NCBI GenBank assembly: GCA_027717925.1
Contig: JALLON010000004.1
Coordinates: 1 to 31,021, forward strand
DNA: 31,021 nt
Direction: 5' to 3'
Source: Acidobacteria bacterium AH-259-G07
Lineage (GTDB): Bacteria > Acidobacteriota > UBA6911 > RPQK01 > JADFOI01
Both the position numbers and the translations under genes were made by a program. Under the pieces are notes generated by a model. It had not been told where the DNA came from. It made no database searches and worked only from the letters and a program-made list of their open reading frames with translations. Below, in pieces: positions 9,003 to 16,417 of the stretch (positions are counted from its first letter, which is position 1; each line of letters begins with the position of its first letter).

Positions 9003-9602
9003 ATGATGAACGTCACAAACGTGGCCTTGGCGTTGGGAGCCAGCCTGACCGCGGGCCTGAACCTGTATATCACTATACTGACTTTGGGCTTGATGGATTA
9101 CTTTGAAATCCTCGATCTTCCCGAGAACCTGGAAGTCCTATCCAACCCATGGGTTCTGGTCACGGCTGGTGTCCTCTTCACGATCGAGTTTGTGACCGAC
9201 AAGATACCCTACCTCGACAACACCTGGGATGCCATTCACAGCTTCATCCGGATTCCAGCAGGCGCCGTGCTGGCGGCCTCAGCCCTGGGGGATGCTCCTG
9301 AACATCTCATCTGGGTGGCGGCTCTAGTGGGAGGATTTGTAAGCCTGGCAGCGCATGGGGCCAAGGCCTCGACCCGTTTGGCCATCAATACGACCCCTGA
9401 GCCCTTTACAAATTGGTTTGTGAGTCTTTTCGAGGACACTTTGAGTTTGGTGGTTCTTTGGCTAGTCTCCACCCACCCTTACCTCGCTTTGGGGCTGATC
9501 GTTTTGTTAGTCGGCGGCTGTCTGACCCTGATTTATTTGTTCTATCACTTTTTCAAAATGCTGTTCCGCAGGCGAGAACCCTCGATCCAACCGCCGCCCT
9601 GA
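9003..9602 (+). CDS. DUF4126 family integral membrane protein
   Basis: A 199-residue multi-pass membrane protein with about four or five hydrophobic segments, for example VALALGASLTAGLNLYITI, WVLVTAGVLFTIEF, IWVAALVGGFVSLAAHGAK and YLALGLIVLLVGGCLTLIYLF. The pattern GLNLY...DKIPYLDNTWD...HGAKASTR is characteristic of DUF4126, a family without an assigned function. The ATG at 9003 (MMNVTN) fits family length better than the upstream in-frame GTG at 8952. The last 17 codons lie inside a direct repeat. A second copy of this 3' end, including the stop codon, lies at 11048-11095 without the rest of the gene. Confidence 0.85.
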   Translation: MMNVTNVALALGASLTAGLNLYITILTLGLMDYFEILDLPENLEVLSNPWVLVTAGVLFTIEFVTDKIPYLDNTWDAIHSFIRIPAGAVLAASALGDAPEHLIWVAALVGGFVSLAAHGAKASTRLAINTTPEPFTNWFVSLFEDTLSLVVLWLVSTHPYLALGLIVLLVGGCLTLIYLFYHFFKMLFRRREPSIQPPP

Positions 9603-9671
9603 GAAATTGCTCTTTAGGACTTATCACATGTTCTCGGCAATTTTCCGCAAAATCAGGTCTCTGTAGTGCCA
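9551..9671. repeat. Direct repeat copy 1, spanning the DUF4126 / DUF4190 convergent 3' junction
   Basis: This ~121-bp segment matches 11048-11164 at roughly 90% by eye (about 12 mismatches and one 3-nt indel). The plus strand holds the intact DUF4126 C-terminus FKMLFRRREPS and its stop. The minus strand reads WHYRDLILRKIAENM-stop, clearly the C-terminal tail of a DUF4190 protein (compare WYYRDVILRKITGNI in the complete gene). The rest of that DUF4190 gene is missing here, so copy 1 carries a 15-codon DUF4190 remnant. Confidence 0.85.
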
Positions 9672-9833
9672 AGGCGATTGCTGATGGGGCAGCCTGACAT
9701 TGTCCGTGGTACAAAATGGACGCAGGTCACGAGGCCTGACCACAAATTCCGACAAAGTGAGAAACGAAACTGCCAAATCAGTCTCTAATATAGAATAGAA
9801 GATCTAATTTTTAGGAACTCAGAAGGGGGAACG

Positions 9834-10793
9834 ATGGGAAAAGCTGACTTAACGGACATGTTGCTCGGATCTAAATCGAACTCGGAATTGGGGCAAGCGC
9901 AATCCGTAGCCCCTCGAAACTCCGAGAAAAAGCCGCTGCTCTGGATCGCGGTTTCGGTAGTCGCTCTGCTTTTGGGCGCAACGTTGATTTACTTTATCAA
10001 TGACCTGAGTCGGCAGCAAGCACTTCAGCTCCAGGCTTTTCAGACCCATACCGAGCAGATGAGCCAGGCTTTACAGCTGATTGAGCGGCGACTGGACGGC
10101 GATGCGGACCAGATTGCGGATCTGGCGTCCCAGATCCAGGTGACGATGGGGCGGGTCGGCGTGACCCAGCGGGAACTGGCCCGGGCCCGGGTGCTGGCCC
10201 AGCAGCTCAAAAAGGAACAGCAGCAAAACGTAGCGACGCTCTCTAAGGAAATCCAGCAAAAAGCGAACGCCGAAAAGGTCGCTCAGTTGGAGCAACAATC
10301 CACCCGGAAGTTTGAAGGTGTCGACCGTGAAATCAGCGGCGTGAAAGAAGATGTCAAGAGTACGCGTCAGGAACTGCTGGACACCGTGGCGGAACTGTCT
10401 GATCTGGGTGTCAAGGTGAACGGACAGGGCCAGATGATCGCGACTAACCTGGCAGGAGTCGAGGAGTTGCGCCGTCGCGGTGAGCGCGACTACGTGACCT
10501 TCGATTTGAAGAAGAAGGTCAAGACGCGGGTGGCCGGCATCACACTGGAACTGCGGGACACTGACGGAGACCCCCGCGATGCAGACATTCACATCTACGC
10601 CAACGACACCAGGATGGAGCGCCAGGACGTTCCTCAAAACGTCCCTGTCAACTTGTATGTCGGCACCGAGCGAATTCCGTATGAATTAGTTTTCAACGAG
10701 ATCTTTCACAAGCCCGACATGGTTACGGGCTATATCAGTATCCCGAAAGGCAAATTATCCGAGGGTTCACCCCAACTGTCCGGCACCAACTGA
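9834..10793 (+). CDS. Single-pass membrane coiled-coil protein, unknown function
   Basis: A 319-residue protein that I cannot assign to a named family. After a short cytoplasmic start comes one transmembrane helix (about 35-56, LLWIAVSVVALLLGATLIYF). Residues about 57-215 form a long Gln/Glu/Lys/Arg-rich coiled coil. The compact C-terminal domain (about 215-305) begins DYVTFDLKKKVKTRVAGITLELRDTD and ends YELVFNEIFHKPDMVTGYISIPKG, suggesting a beta-rich extracytoplasmic domain. AGAAGGGGG about 5 nt before the ATG is a good ribosome site. The gene lies between two ~120-bp direct repeats, so it may have been brought in by, or trapped in, a local rearrangement. Confidence 0.8.
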   Translation: MGKADLTDMLLGSKSNSELGQAQSVAPRNSEKKPLLWIAVSVVALLLGATLIYFINDLSRQQALQLQAFQTHTEQMSQALQLIERRLDGDADQIADLASQIQVTMGRVGVTQRELARARVLAQQLKKEQQQNVATLSKEIQQKANAEKVAQLEQQSTRKFEGVDREISGVKEDVKSTRQELLDTVAELSDLGVKVNGQGQMIATNLAGVEELRRRGERDYVTFDLKKKVKTRVAGITLELRDTDGDPRDADIHIYANDTRMERQDVPQNVPVNLYVGTERIPYELVFNEIFHKPDMVTGYISIPKGKLSEGSPQLSGTN

Positions 10794-10819
10794 TCGGCCC
10801 GGGTGGTGGCGCAGCACTT

Positions 10820-10985
10820 TCATACATGTTTGATGAGTGAAAAGGCGGAGGGAATCCAGTCAGAATCATAGATTGCGGCTCTGATGGAGTCAACCGACAA
10901 CACTTCCCTGATGAAGCACCAGGCTCCTTCGTTGGTGGAGCCGTAGGTAGATAGAGTAAATCCGGGTACGCGTGGACATTTTCGG
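10820..10985 (-). pseudogene. Gene remnant (C-terminal fragment, unidentified)
   Basis: Read on the minus strand this stretch encodes STYGSTNEGAWCFIREVLS, then VDSIRAAIYDSDWIPSAFS and LIKHV before a TGA at 10820-10822. Codon use and residue composition look like real protein, but the frame is open for only about 55 codons and has no start. It fills most of the 10794-11047 gap between the coiled-coil gene and direct repeat copy 2. I read it as the 3' remnant of a gene lost in the rearrangement. The family is not recognised, and a chance open frame is not excluded. Confidence 0.35.
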
Positions 10986-11047
10986 CCGTCAGCTCCACGA
11001 TCCTTGCGTCCTCAGGTATCCCGTCGGGAGGCGATGCCGCCCAGGCG

Positions 11048-11164
11048 TTTCAAAATGCTGTTCCCCAGGCGAGAACCCTCGACCCAACCATCCTGAGGAA
11101 TTGCTCTTTAGGACTCATCAAATGTTCCCGGTAATTTTCCGCAAAATCACATCTCTGTAGTACC
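11048..11164. repeat. Direct repeat copy 2, spanning a DUF4126 remnant and the DUF4190 3' end
   Basis: The second copy of the ~120-bp repeat at 9551-9671. The plus strand keeps only the DUF4126 tail FKMLFPRREPSTQPS and its stop, with no DUF4126 body upstream. The minus strand is the true 3' end of the complete DUF4190 gene. The two copies are therefore mirror images in what they retain, as expected if a DUF4126/DUF4190 pair was duplicated in tandem and then partly deleted. Confidence 0.85.
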
Positions 11165-11432
11165 ACCCAAGCCCCAGTGCTAAAAACCCAAGAGCCAAAA
11201 GGATTGTGCCGATGATTCCCAGGATCATTCCAGCTTTGGCAATCCCTTTGTCTGCTTGGGGAGATTGACCGCTGCGAATGGCCTTCAGCTCTTGACATCC
11301 AACGTACCAGGCTACAGGAGAAAAAAATTGACAAACGAGGAGTCCCAAGATGCCCATGATGAGCGCAGCCGTGCTGCGGCCGTGGGGCTTTCCAGACCCC
11401 TGATCTTCCCTTGAATCCGATCCAGTCGTCAT
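11118..11432 (-). CDS. DUF4190 domain membrane protein
   Basis: A 104-residue protein with two transmembrane helices joined by a short loop. The N-terminus is hydrophilic (MTTGSDSREDQGSG). The helices are ALIMGILGLLVCQFFSPVAW and GMILGIIGTILLALGFLALG, separated by the ELKAIRSGQSPQADKGIAKAG loop characteristic of DUF4190. Its function is unknown; these proteins often sit near zinc-ribbon or secretion genes. I chose the ATG at 11432 because residues upstream (open to 11522) are Arg-rich and atypical. It begins 33 nt after the stop of the M14 pseudogene, so it may once have been co-transcribed with it. Its last 15 codons lie in direct repeat copy 2. Confidence 0.8.
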   Translation of the reverse strand: MTTGSDSREDQGSGKPHGRSTAALIMGILGLLVCQFFSPVAWYVGCQELKAIRSGQSPQADKGIAKAGMILGIIGTILLALGFLALGLGWYYRDVILRKITGNI

Positions 11433-11464
11433 TGTGGCTGCGCGTCTCGAAAAAAAAGTGCGAA

Positions 11465-12284
11465 TCAATGCGCCGGTCCGAAAAAGACCGCGTTCAGGAA
11501 AACCAAGTTGAGCCCATCGCAAAACGCCCGATAATTTGGGTCTTCCGCGAAGGCCACCACGTGTCCTCGTCCATGGGCCTGGTGCATCAGATAAGCCTTC
11601 TGAGCCATCTGCTTTTGGGCATCCTGCCAGGTAAAGCCACTGAGAAGCACTTTGTCCTCTTCCATGTAAAGACCCACATTGCGGCCCTTGTCCAGCTTGA
11701 TGGGTGTAAAGATGTTGCGACTTTTAACCAGAACCTGGGTATCCCCGTCGTATCCAAAGGCCAACCAGTGCTCTGTATCCAGACTCACGCGCATGATCGC
11801 ACCGGGTGTGTTGGCCGGGAGTTCTTTTTCCGGCTGGATTGTCTTGTCGAGATCAAAACTTTGAGGAGGCGCTTGACTGGGCTCCGAGGTCTTTGCGCTC
11901 TCCCCTTCCGAGTCGGGCCTGGAAACTCCCTTCTCCGGTTTTCCACCTCTAAATTCCCGACTTGTGTCCAGTAGACCCACTTTCTCACCCGTTAACCACT
12001 GCGTCGCATTGCCGATGGCCACGAGTGTTCCACCCCCTTTCACTCCACGTCTCACCATATCTCACTAGTTTAACTTTTGGCGAAGCCTCCGCCAGTGCCT
12101 GAATATAACGTTGCATTTCTCCATGCGTGGTAATCCTCTTACCCCAACTGTGTCCCACAATCTCTTGAAGCCTTGGGACCGCCGGTTCGTAAGATGCACC
12201 GGGATAGAACTCAAATTCTTGAGAAAGTGCTCGCGTTTGCACAAACAAGAAGCACAGAAATCCAAAAAGAGACCTCTTACTCAT
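11465..12284 (-). pseudogene. Internally deleted M14 zinc-carboxypeptidase gene
   Basis: The first ~80 codons (from the ATG at 12284, with AGGA about 8 nt upstream) encode a signal peptide and the N-terminus of an M14-family exopeptidase: YEPAVPRLQEIVGHSWGKR, then MQRYIQALAEASPKVKLVRYG and ETW. Near 12040 the frame changes. Downstream sequence in another frame encodes the C-terminal end of the same kind of protein (KGGGTLVAIGNATQWL ... GLNLVFLNAVFFGPAH-stop). Full-length homologues are around 800-950 residues, so the whole metallopeptidase core, including the HxxE zinc site, is missing. This is an out-of-frame internal deletion; the product cannot be an active peptidase. Family assignment rests on recognising both ends. 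Confidence 0.75.
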
Positions 12285-12385
12285 CATAACTTCCTGAAAG
12301 TTCTTGCAAGCGATCTGCCAACCGCAACGTGCGCCGAAGTCTAGTCGGTTGTACAGGGCTTTGCAAGGAGAAGAATCACACCTTG

Positions 12386-12419
12386 GCCCGCATTTCTCCC
12401 ACCGGCTCGTCACCAAGCG
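12386..12419. repeat. Half-copy of the dispersed palindromic element
   Basis: Positions 12386-12409 match the left arm of the element at 25844-25925 in 23 of 24 positions (GCCCGCATTTCTC...CCGGCTCG) and continue into CGTCACCAAGCG. No opposing arm follows. It lies in the 12285-12553 gap, in which I see no gene. Confidence 0.7.
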
Positions 12420-12553
12420 ACGGCTCAGACGGGTCTCTCTGGGACGTTCCAAAATATGATCAGGAGGTTTCAGAGCAAGTGCTCAAGAGACGCAACGTGG
12501 CTGATGCGAGACTAAATCGGTCTTTTCCCGAACTCCCCCATTGCGGGTTGACC

Positions 12554-12955
12554 TCAACTAGCCGCTCGTTGCTCTTGAGAGTGAGTCTTGCCAATTGCAC
12601 AGGCTGCCGGCGGATTCAAGATCCTTACCCACCTGCGCAGTGATAATCCGTTGACCATTGCGGTCTTCCCTGCACTTCGGGTCTGAATTTGAAGCCATTC
12701 CCGAAAGCTCCCCGCATCAATCTGAAGGATCTCACAGACCCAGTCTAAGCTTCCGGGGCAGTCCTCTTGGGAGAAGAACCACTCCAGAGCATCCTTGCGC
12801 CAGCTCTCATTCCTCGAATTTCTTGGTGAGGCGAAGGCGTCTCGAAAGGCCTGACGCAGAATTGCCAAAGCTAGATTTTTCACGGATGAGTCTGGACCCT
12901 TTACGGATGGATACAATCCGTAAGTCACTAAGTCGAGCTCTTTCACAATATTCAT
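12554..12955 (-). CDS. Small uncharacterised protein with a WRKDALEWFFS...WVCEIL motif
   Basis: A 133-residue soluble protein without signal peptide or membrane segment. Its centre, SWRKDALEWFFSQEDCPGS then LDWVCEILQIDAGSFREWL, resembles a motif I recall from short bacterial and phage hypothetical proteins (E/DA-x-EWxxS...FxxxCExLxLdxxxxR). The helical pattern could be a degenerate DNA-binding fold, but that is a guess. I chose the ATG at 12955 (MNIVKELD) because the family-like sequence starts there; GAGGAG is very close to that codon. An upstream in-frame ATG at 13012 is the alternative. The tail from about residue 105 (NGLSLRRWVRILNPPAACA) looks less constrained. Confidence 0.55.
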   Translation of the reverse strand: MNIVKELDLVTYGLYPSVKGPDSSVKNLALAILRQAFRDAFASPRNSRNESWRKDALEWFFSQEDCPGSLDWVCEILQIDAGSFREWLQIQTRSAGKTAMVNGLSLRRWVRILNPPAACAIGKTHSQEQRAAS

Positions 12956-13012
12956 CTCCTCGCTATAAAAAATGATGAATCCTGTGGTGGGTTTGCTTAG
13001 CAAGCGCTCCAC

Positions 13013-13747
13013 CGTCTTAAGTGCGCAGCAACACGCGTGCCAATCCTAAAGAAGATGCAGACGAATAATGCATAAGAACGGTTATAAACTACTGTTATTA
13101 AATGAGTTATCTCCTATATCACAAATTAGTTCACAAACCGCTGAATTCAGATTCTTCCCGGCGGACCTGACCACAACAGCCTCCCCGGTGTCAAGCTCTG
13201 TTGACACCTTTGCCGGTCCATTTCAAGAACTCTCCTAGCCGGGATTATTCATAGGTTCTCGTCACGAAGCGGCGAAAGCGCGTTGCGTAGGGGCGACCCG
13301 GCGGGTCGCCCGAACCGGACGCCTGGCGCTGTTCCGACGGCTCGGGCGAGCCGCCGGCTCGCCCCTACGGTACGTTGAGGAGGCCGACCGAGCGCAACGC
13401 AGTCAGGGCGGATGATTTCGCCGCTGCAGTAGAGTCAGTGTGAGAAATGCGGACTAAGCACTTGCGCCAATTATTCTTATCGCTGTACATCGAGAATGAT
13501 CTGTAACCTCACGTTGACATTGCTTCGGAAGAATCAGAGTACGCTCAGTTTGGCAGATGGTTCGCGGCAAAGTCTATAACTTTTTGACTAGTCCTGAGTT
13601 ATGGCATTTCAATTGCCTCACCTGAGAAGAGCGGCACGGCACGTGCATGCGAACACCAAATGCGGGCACTGGTGGTATCGGTGGTTCCCGATGCAGAAGG
13701 GAACCCTCATTTGGAGGGGAGAATTACCGGGAGTTTGAGAAAAAGCA
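13013..13747. other. Long intergenic region with palindromes, no gene seen
   Basis: I find no convincing coding frame here. It contains an AT-rich stretch (about 13060-13135), an 8-bp inverted repeat GGTGTCAA/TTGACACC at 13187-13208, the repeat element at 13253-13456, and at about 13510-13553 a sequence (ACGTTGACATT...GGAAGAATCAG) that recurs at about 25945-25983 next to another copy of the element. Confidence 0.6.
13253..13456. repeat. Palindromic MITE/REP-like element, long copy
   Basis: The outer parts are complementary: AAGCGGCGAAA with CGTTGCG on the left against CGCAACG and TTTCGCCGCT on the right. Inside are two hairpins, each with perfect 9-bp stems and 3-nt loops: GGGCGACCC-GGC-GGGTCGCCC (13291-13311) and GGGCGAGCC-GCC-GGCTCGCCC (13344-13364). 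The right 52 bp (13405-13456) match 16244-16295 with about 5 mismatches. There is no open frame, so it is non-autonomous. Related pieces lie at 12386 and 25844. Confidence 0.75.
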
Positions 13748-14458
13748 ATGAAAAGGTGGCTGAAAGCAGAACTACACGCTCACACTGCAGACGATCCGGC
13801 GGATGGAAACTGGATCATTTTCCATTCTGCCGAGAAGCTGATCGATAAGGCCGGCGAGCTGGGATTTGACGTTCTTTCCGTCACCAACCACGATCAGATG
13901 CTGTTTTCCCCTTCCCTGCACGAATACGCCAAACAGCGCGGGGTTCTGTTGGTTCCGGGGGTGGAAGCCACGCTCGCAGGCAAGCACGTCCTTCTTTACA
14001 ACTTTCCAAACTACGACTCTTACTGGAACAACCCACAGATTGTCGCCAGGCAGAAGGGCCCGGAACAACTTGTCATTGCTCCACACCCCTTCTTCCCAAG
14101 TTCGACTTCCCTGGGAAACCAACTTTTCGAATGGCTCCATTTCTTGGATGGCATCGAGTACAACCACTTCTATCTTTCCTGGCTAAATTTTAATCGACGA
14201 GCAGAAGAGGCGGCACAGCGATTCAATCTACCCCTGGTCGGCAACTCCGACGTGCATCACCTTTTCCAGTTAGGCCGCACCTATACGCTGGTTTACGCGG
14301 AAAAAGAGATCAGCTCAGTTGTGGAAGCCATCAAGCTGGGAAACATCGGCGTAATCACGCACCCGGTTAGTCCCCTCTTCGTTGCCAACTGGTTTGCTCG
14401 CGCCGCCATCTCCCGGCCGAGGTACGCAATGCGAGTGGCACTGTCGCTTTTGCCGTAA
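13748..14458 (+). CDS. PHP-domain metal-dependent phosphoesterase
   Basis: A 236-residue PHP (polymerase and histidinol phosphatase) protein. Metal ligands appear in order: HAHT near residue 10, TNHD near 46, PGVEA near 72, APHPFF near 116 and GNSDVHH near 166. That set of His/Asp/Glu motifs indicates a di- or tri-metal phosphoesterase. Stand-alone PHP proteins of this size act on nucleotides or small phosphate esters; the substrate here is unknown. There is no signal peptide. The C-terminus (AISRPRYAMRVALSLLP) is basic and hydrophobic. The ribosome site is weak (GGGAG about 14 nt upstream). The gene stands alone, with a long non-coding region upstream and a convergent neighbour. Confidence 0.85.
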   Translation: MKRWLKAELHAHTADDPADGNWIIFHSAEKLIDKAGELGFDVLSVTNHDQMLFSPSLHEYAKQRGVLLVPGVEATLAGKHVLLYNFPNYDSYWNNPQIVARQKGPEQLVIAPHPFFPSSTSLGNQLFEWLHFLDGIEYNHFYLSWLNFNRRAEEAAQRFNLPLVGNSDVHHLFQLGRTYTLVYAEKEISSVVEAIKLGNIGVITHPVSPLFVANWFARAAISRPRYAMRVALSLLP

Positions 14459-14683
14459 AGTCCACTCGATACTTTCTCCGCTTCCCTTTCCATTGACGCG
14501 CTGAGCCTCCTACACTCCCATCCGTGGCCCGAAGGCGACGAGCTTGAGGAATGACTCTTCCCAGCCCTGGCCGGAACAGCTCTAGCAGGCTGGCCTTGTC
14601 ACCCGAGAAACTGCTGCTCCAAGATTGCCAGCCAGATACAACCAGTGCGGCGCCCCTACATCGGCATTCCGTGCACCGGCAAT

Positions 14684-15847
14684 TCAGGTAAATAAGCGAA
14701 CGAACATGTCGCCGAAGAAGTATCCAATGACGGCCACGCCCAGTCCGACAACGAACATGTCGATCCCGCTTCGGATCACACCGCGACCGGTAAAGATACT
14801 GCGACTCGCTCCCACCAGAAAATGGCTGAGCATACTCAGGATAAAACTGTTGGCAATGGCCACCGTTCCACTTGAAAAAAGAAAGGGAAGAATGGGTAGA
14901 AAGGCGCCGACGGCGGTCGCCGTACCGGTAATCCATCCTTCCTTCAAGGGCGAGGTGGCTTTATTGGGATTGAGGCCAAGCTCCAATCTAACCATCTCCT
15001 CCAGTGCTTGAGTTTTGTCCGCCAGCACGGCTTCGGCACGCTGGCGGGCGGATGCGGCATCCAGGCCCTGACCCTGGTACAAGATCACCAACTCTTCCTT
15101 TTCCAATTCCGGCATCAACTCCAGTTCTTCCTCCTCCATACGGATCTCTTTGGCGTAGACTTCCTGCTCGCTTTTGGCGGCAAGATATCCACTCGAGCCC
15201 ATGGACAGGCAATCGGCAATCATGCCGGCCAACCCGGAAACCAGAAGGACATGGTGATCCACCTGGGCGCCGATCACAGCCATGACCAGACCGAAGTTGG
15301 CTGTGAGTCCATCGTTGAAGCCATAAACCACAGTACGAATAAAACCTCCACTGCTGACACGGTGCCAGGGTTCACCCGTGAGATCCCCCAGTTTCATCAG
15401 TTCCTGAGCGTGTTCTCCGCTCTCGTGGGCAATCTGACGGAACACCTCTCCCGCCTCTCCTTCCGTCTGGATACTCTCACGCAGATACTCCTGGGTCTCT
15501 CGGGCTTCCGATCGAATAATGGAAGGGAGCAAGGCATCAATCCCGAAGAGCCTCCCGGTAAAAGCCAAAAGACGCACCCGCAAAGCCGGGGAAAAGCTGG
15601 GCAGGGGAATCCCCTGCTCTTTCAATAGCTGAGCAAAGACGTTCTGGTGGCGCCGCTCAATTGCGGCCATTTGAGTAAAGAACTCTTTGCGGTCCGGTTC
15701 CTTGTCGGTGTGAGCCAGCTGCCGGTAAAGAAAATGAAAGTCGCCTTCATCCTGCCAATGCTCGAGTAATCTGTCCGCTTCCATGTGTGAAAAGCATAGC
15801 AACGATCCTGTCGGCGGTTCAAATTCGGGCGGGGCCGGGGGACTCAT
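14684..15847 (-). CDS. Ferritin-like domain fused to VIT/CCC1-type membrane transporter (MbfA-like)
   Basis: About 387 residues. The N-terminal ~150 residues are a rubrerythrin/ferritin-like helical domain with spaced acidic and His ligands (DEGDFHFLYRQLAH, AAIERRHQNVFAQLL, EARETQEYLRES, AHESGEHAQEL). The C-terminal half is a VIT1/CCC1 domain: GGFIRTVVYGFNDGLTANFG, then MADCLSMGSSGYLAAKSE-type sequence, a charged Glu-rich metal-binding loop (KEIRMEEEELELMPELEKEE), and three further membrane helices. By analogy with MbfA it would export Fe(II) or Mn(II), with the ferritin part capturing or oxidising metal. The ATG at 15847 avoids most overlap with the divergent zinc-ribbon gene; 15784 (MEADRLLEHW) is an alternative. 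Neither has a clear ribosome site. Confidence 0.87.
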   Translation of the reverse strand: MSPPAPPEFEPPTGSLLCFSHMEADRLLEHWQDEGDFHFLYRQLAHTDKEPDRKEFFTQMAAIERRHQNVFAQLLKEQGIPLPSFSPALRVRLLAFTGRLFGIDALLPSIIRSEARETQEYLRESIQTEGEAGEVFRQIAHESGEHAQELMKLGDLTGEPWHRVSSGGFIRTVVYGFNDGLTANFGLVMAVIGAQVDHHVLLVSGLAGMIADCLSMGSSGYLAAKSEQEVYAKEIRMEEEELELMPELEKEELVILYQGQGLDAASARQRAEAVLADKTQALEEMVRLELGLNPNKATSPLKEGWITGTATAVGAFLPILPFLFSSGTVAIANSFILSMLSHFLVGASRSIFTGRGVIRSGIDMFVVGLGVAVIGYFFGDMFVRLFT

Positions 15848-15892
15848 GGATCTGCTTTTTAAAAAAAACCGTGCTCGTGTATAATGAAATCG

Positions 15893-16096
15893 ATGCCGAT
15901 CTTCGAGTACCGATGCAGCAACTGTAAGACGAAATTTGAAAAAATCGTGTTGAGCCAGTCGACCGATATCCAGTGTCCCGACTGCAGCTCGGCTCACCTC
16001 GAGAAGCTGCTTTCCAGTTTCGCCGTCAGTGCAGGATCGACTCGAACCTCATCAGCACAAGATGAACGTGCCTGCTGTCGCGGAAACTTCACCTGA
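15893..16096 (+). CDS. FmdB-family zinc-ribbon protein
   Basis: A 67-residue protein starting MPIFEYRCSNCKTKFEKI, the signature of FmdB/CxxC small regulatory proteins. The zinc ribbon uses CSNC near residue 8 and CPDC near 28, followed by the conserved KLLSSFAVSAGS. The usual Gly/Cys-rich tail is short here and ends DERACCRGNFT, so the last codons may be altered. FmdB proteins have been proposed as regulators, but the biochemical role is not settled. The ATG at 15893 fits the family better than the in-frame ATG at 15884. It is transcribed divergently from the ferritin-VIT gene. Confidence 0.82.
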   Translation: MPIFEYRCSNCKTKFEKIVLSQSTDIQCPDCSSAHLEKLLSSFAVSAGSTRTSSAQDERACCRGNFT

Positions 16097-16243
16097 GCGG
16101 CCTAGCTCTTCCGGGGCCGTCGGCTCCTGCAGCCATTCCAATACCCTGTACCATTTCTCCCATTCAGCGCTTAGGCGTGGGTTGTTCTCTGGAACCTGGA
16201 ACGCGCGCGAAGCGCGCTGAACGAGTGTCCAACGCGGCTTGTT

Positions 16244-16295
16244 AGGGCGGATGATTCCGCCGGCGCAGTAGAGTCGGTGTGAGAAATGCGGGCTA
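16244..16295. repeat. Dispersed palindromic element, partial copy
   Basis: These 52 bp match 13405-13456 with about 5 mismatches (AGGGCGGATGATT...GTGTGAGAAATGCGG). Upstream at about 16200-16216 is a short palindromic run, GCGCGCGAAGCGCGC. The element lies in the 16097-16417 gap, where I see no gene. Confidence 0.7.
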
Positions 16296-16300
16296 ATGGA

Positions 16301-16322
16301 GGGCTAGGGGGGCTAGGGGGGG
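16301..16322 (+). other. G-rich tract able to form a G-quadruplex
   Basis: GGG-CTA-GGGGGG-CTA-GGGGGGG contains enough G3 runs with 3-nt loops to satisfy a quadruplex pattern on the plus strand. It also reads as a 9-bp tandem repeat (GGGCTAGGG). It lies about 95 bp upstream of the Mth938-like start. Function is unknown. Confidence 0.45.
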
Positions 16323-16417
16323 AGGCTTGTAAAAATACCTCTTGTGTTGTTGTATCCGCATGGGATAAGAGAGCCACCTAGCAGATCGGTAGAACAATTT
16401 CTGGAGGTGTTAAGATC

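Noticed and set aside
10071..10637. 188-residue minus-strand frame opposite the coiled-coil gene
   Set aside because: Composition is typical of an antisense shadow (Leu/His/Arg-rich), and the plus strand has a good ribosome site and a coherent protein architecture.
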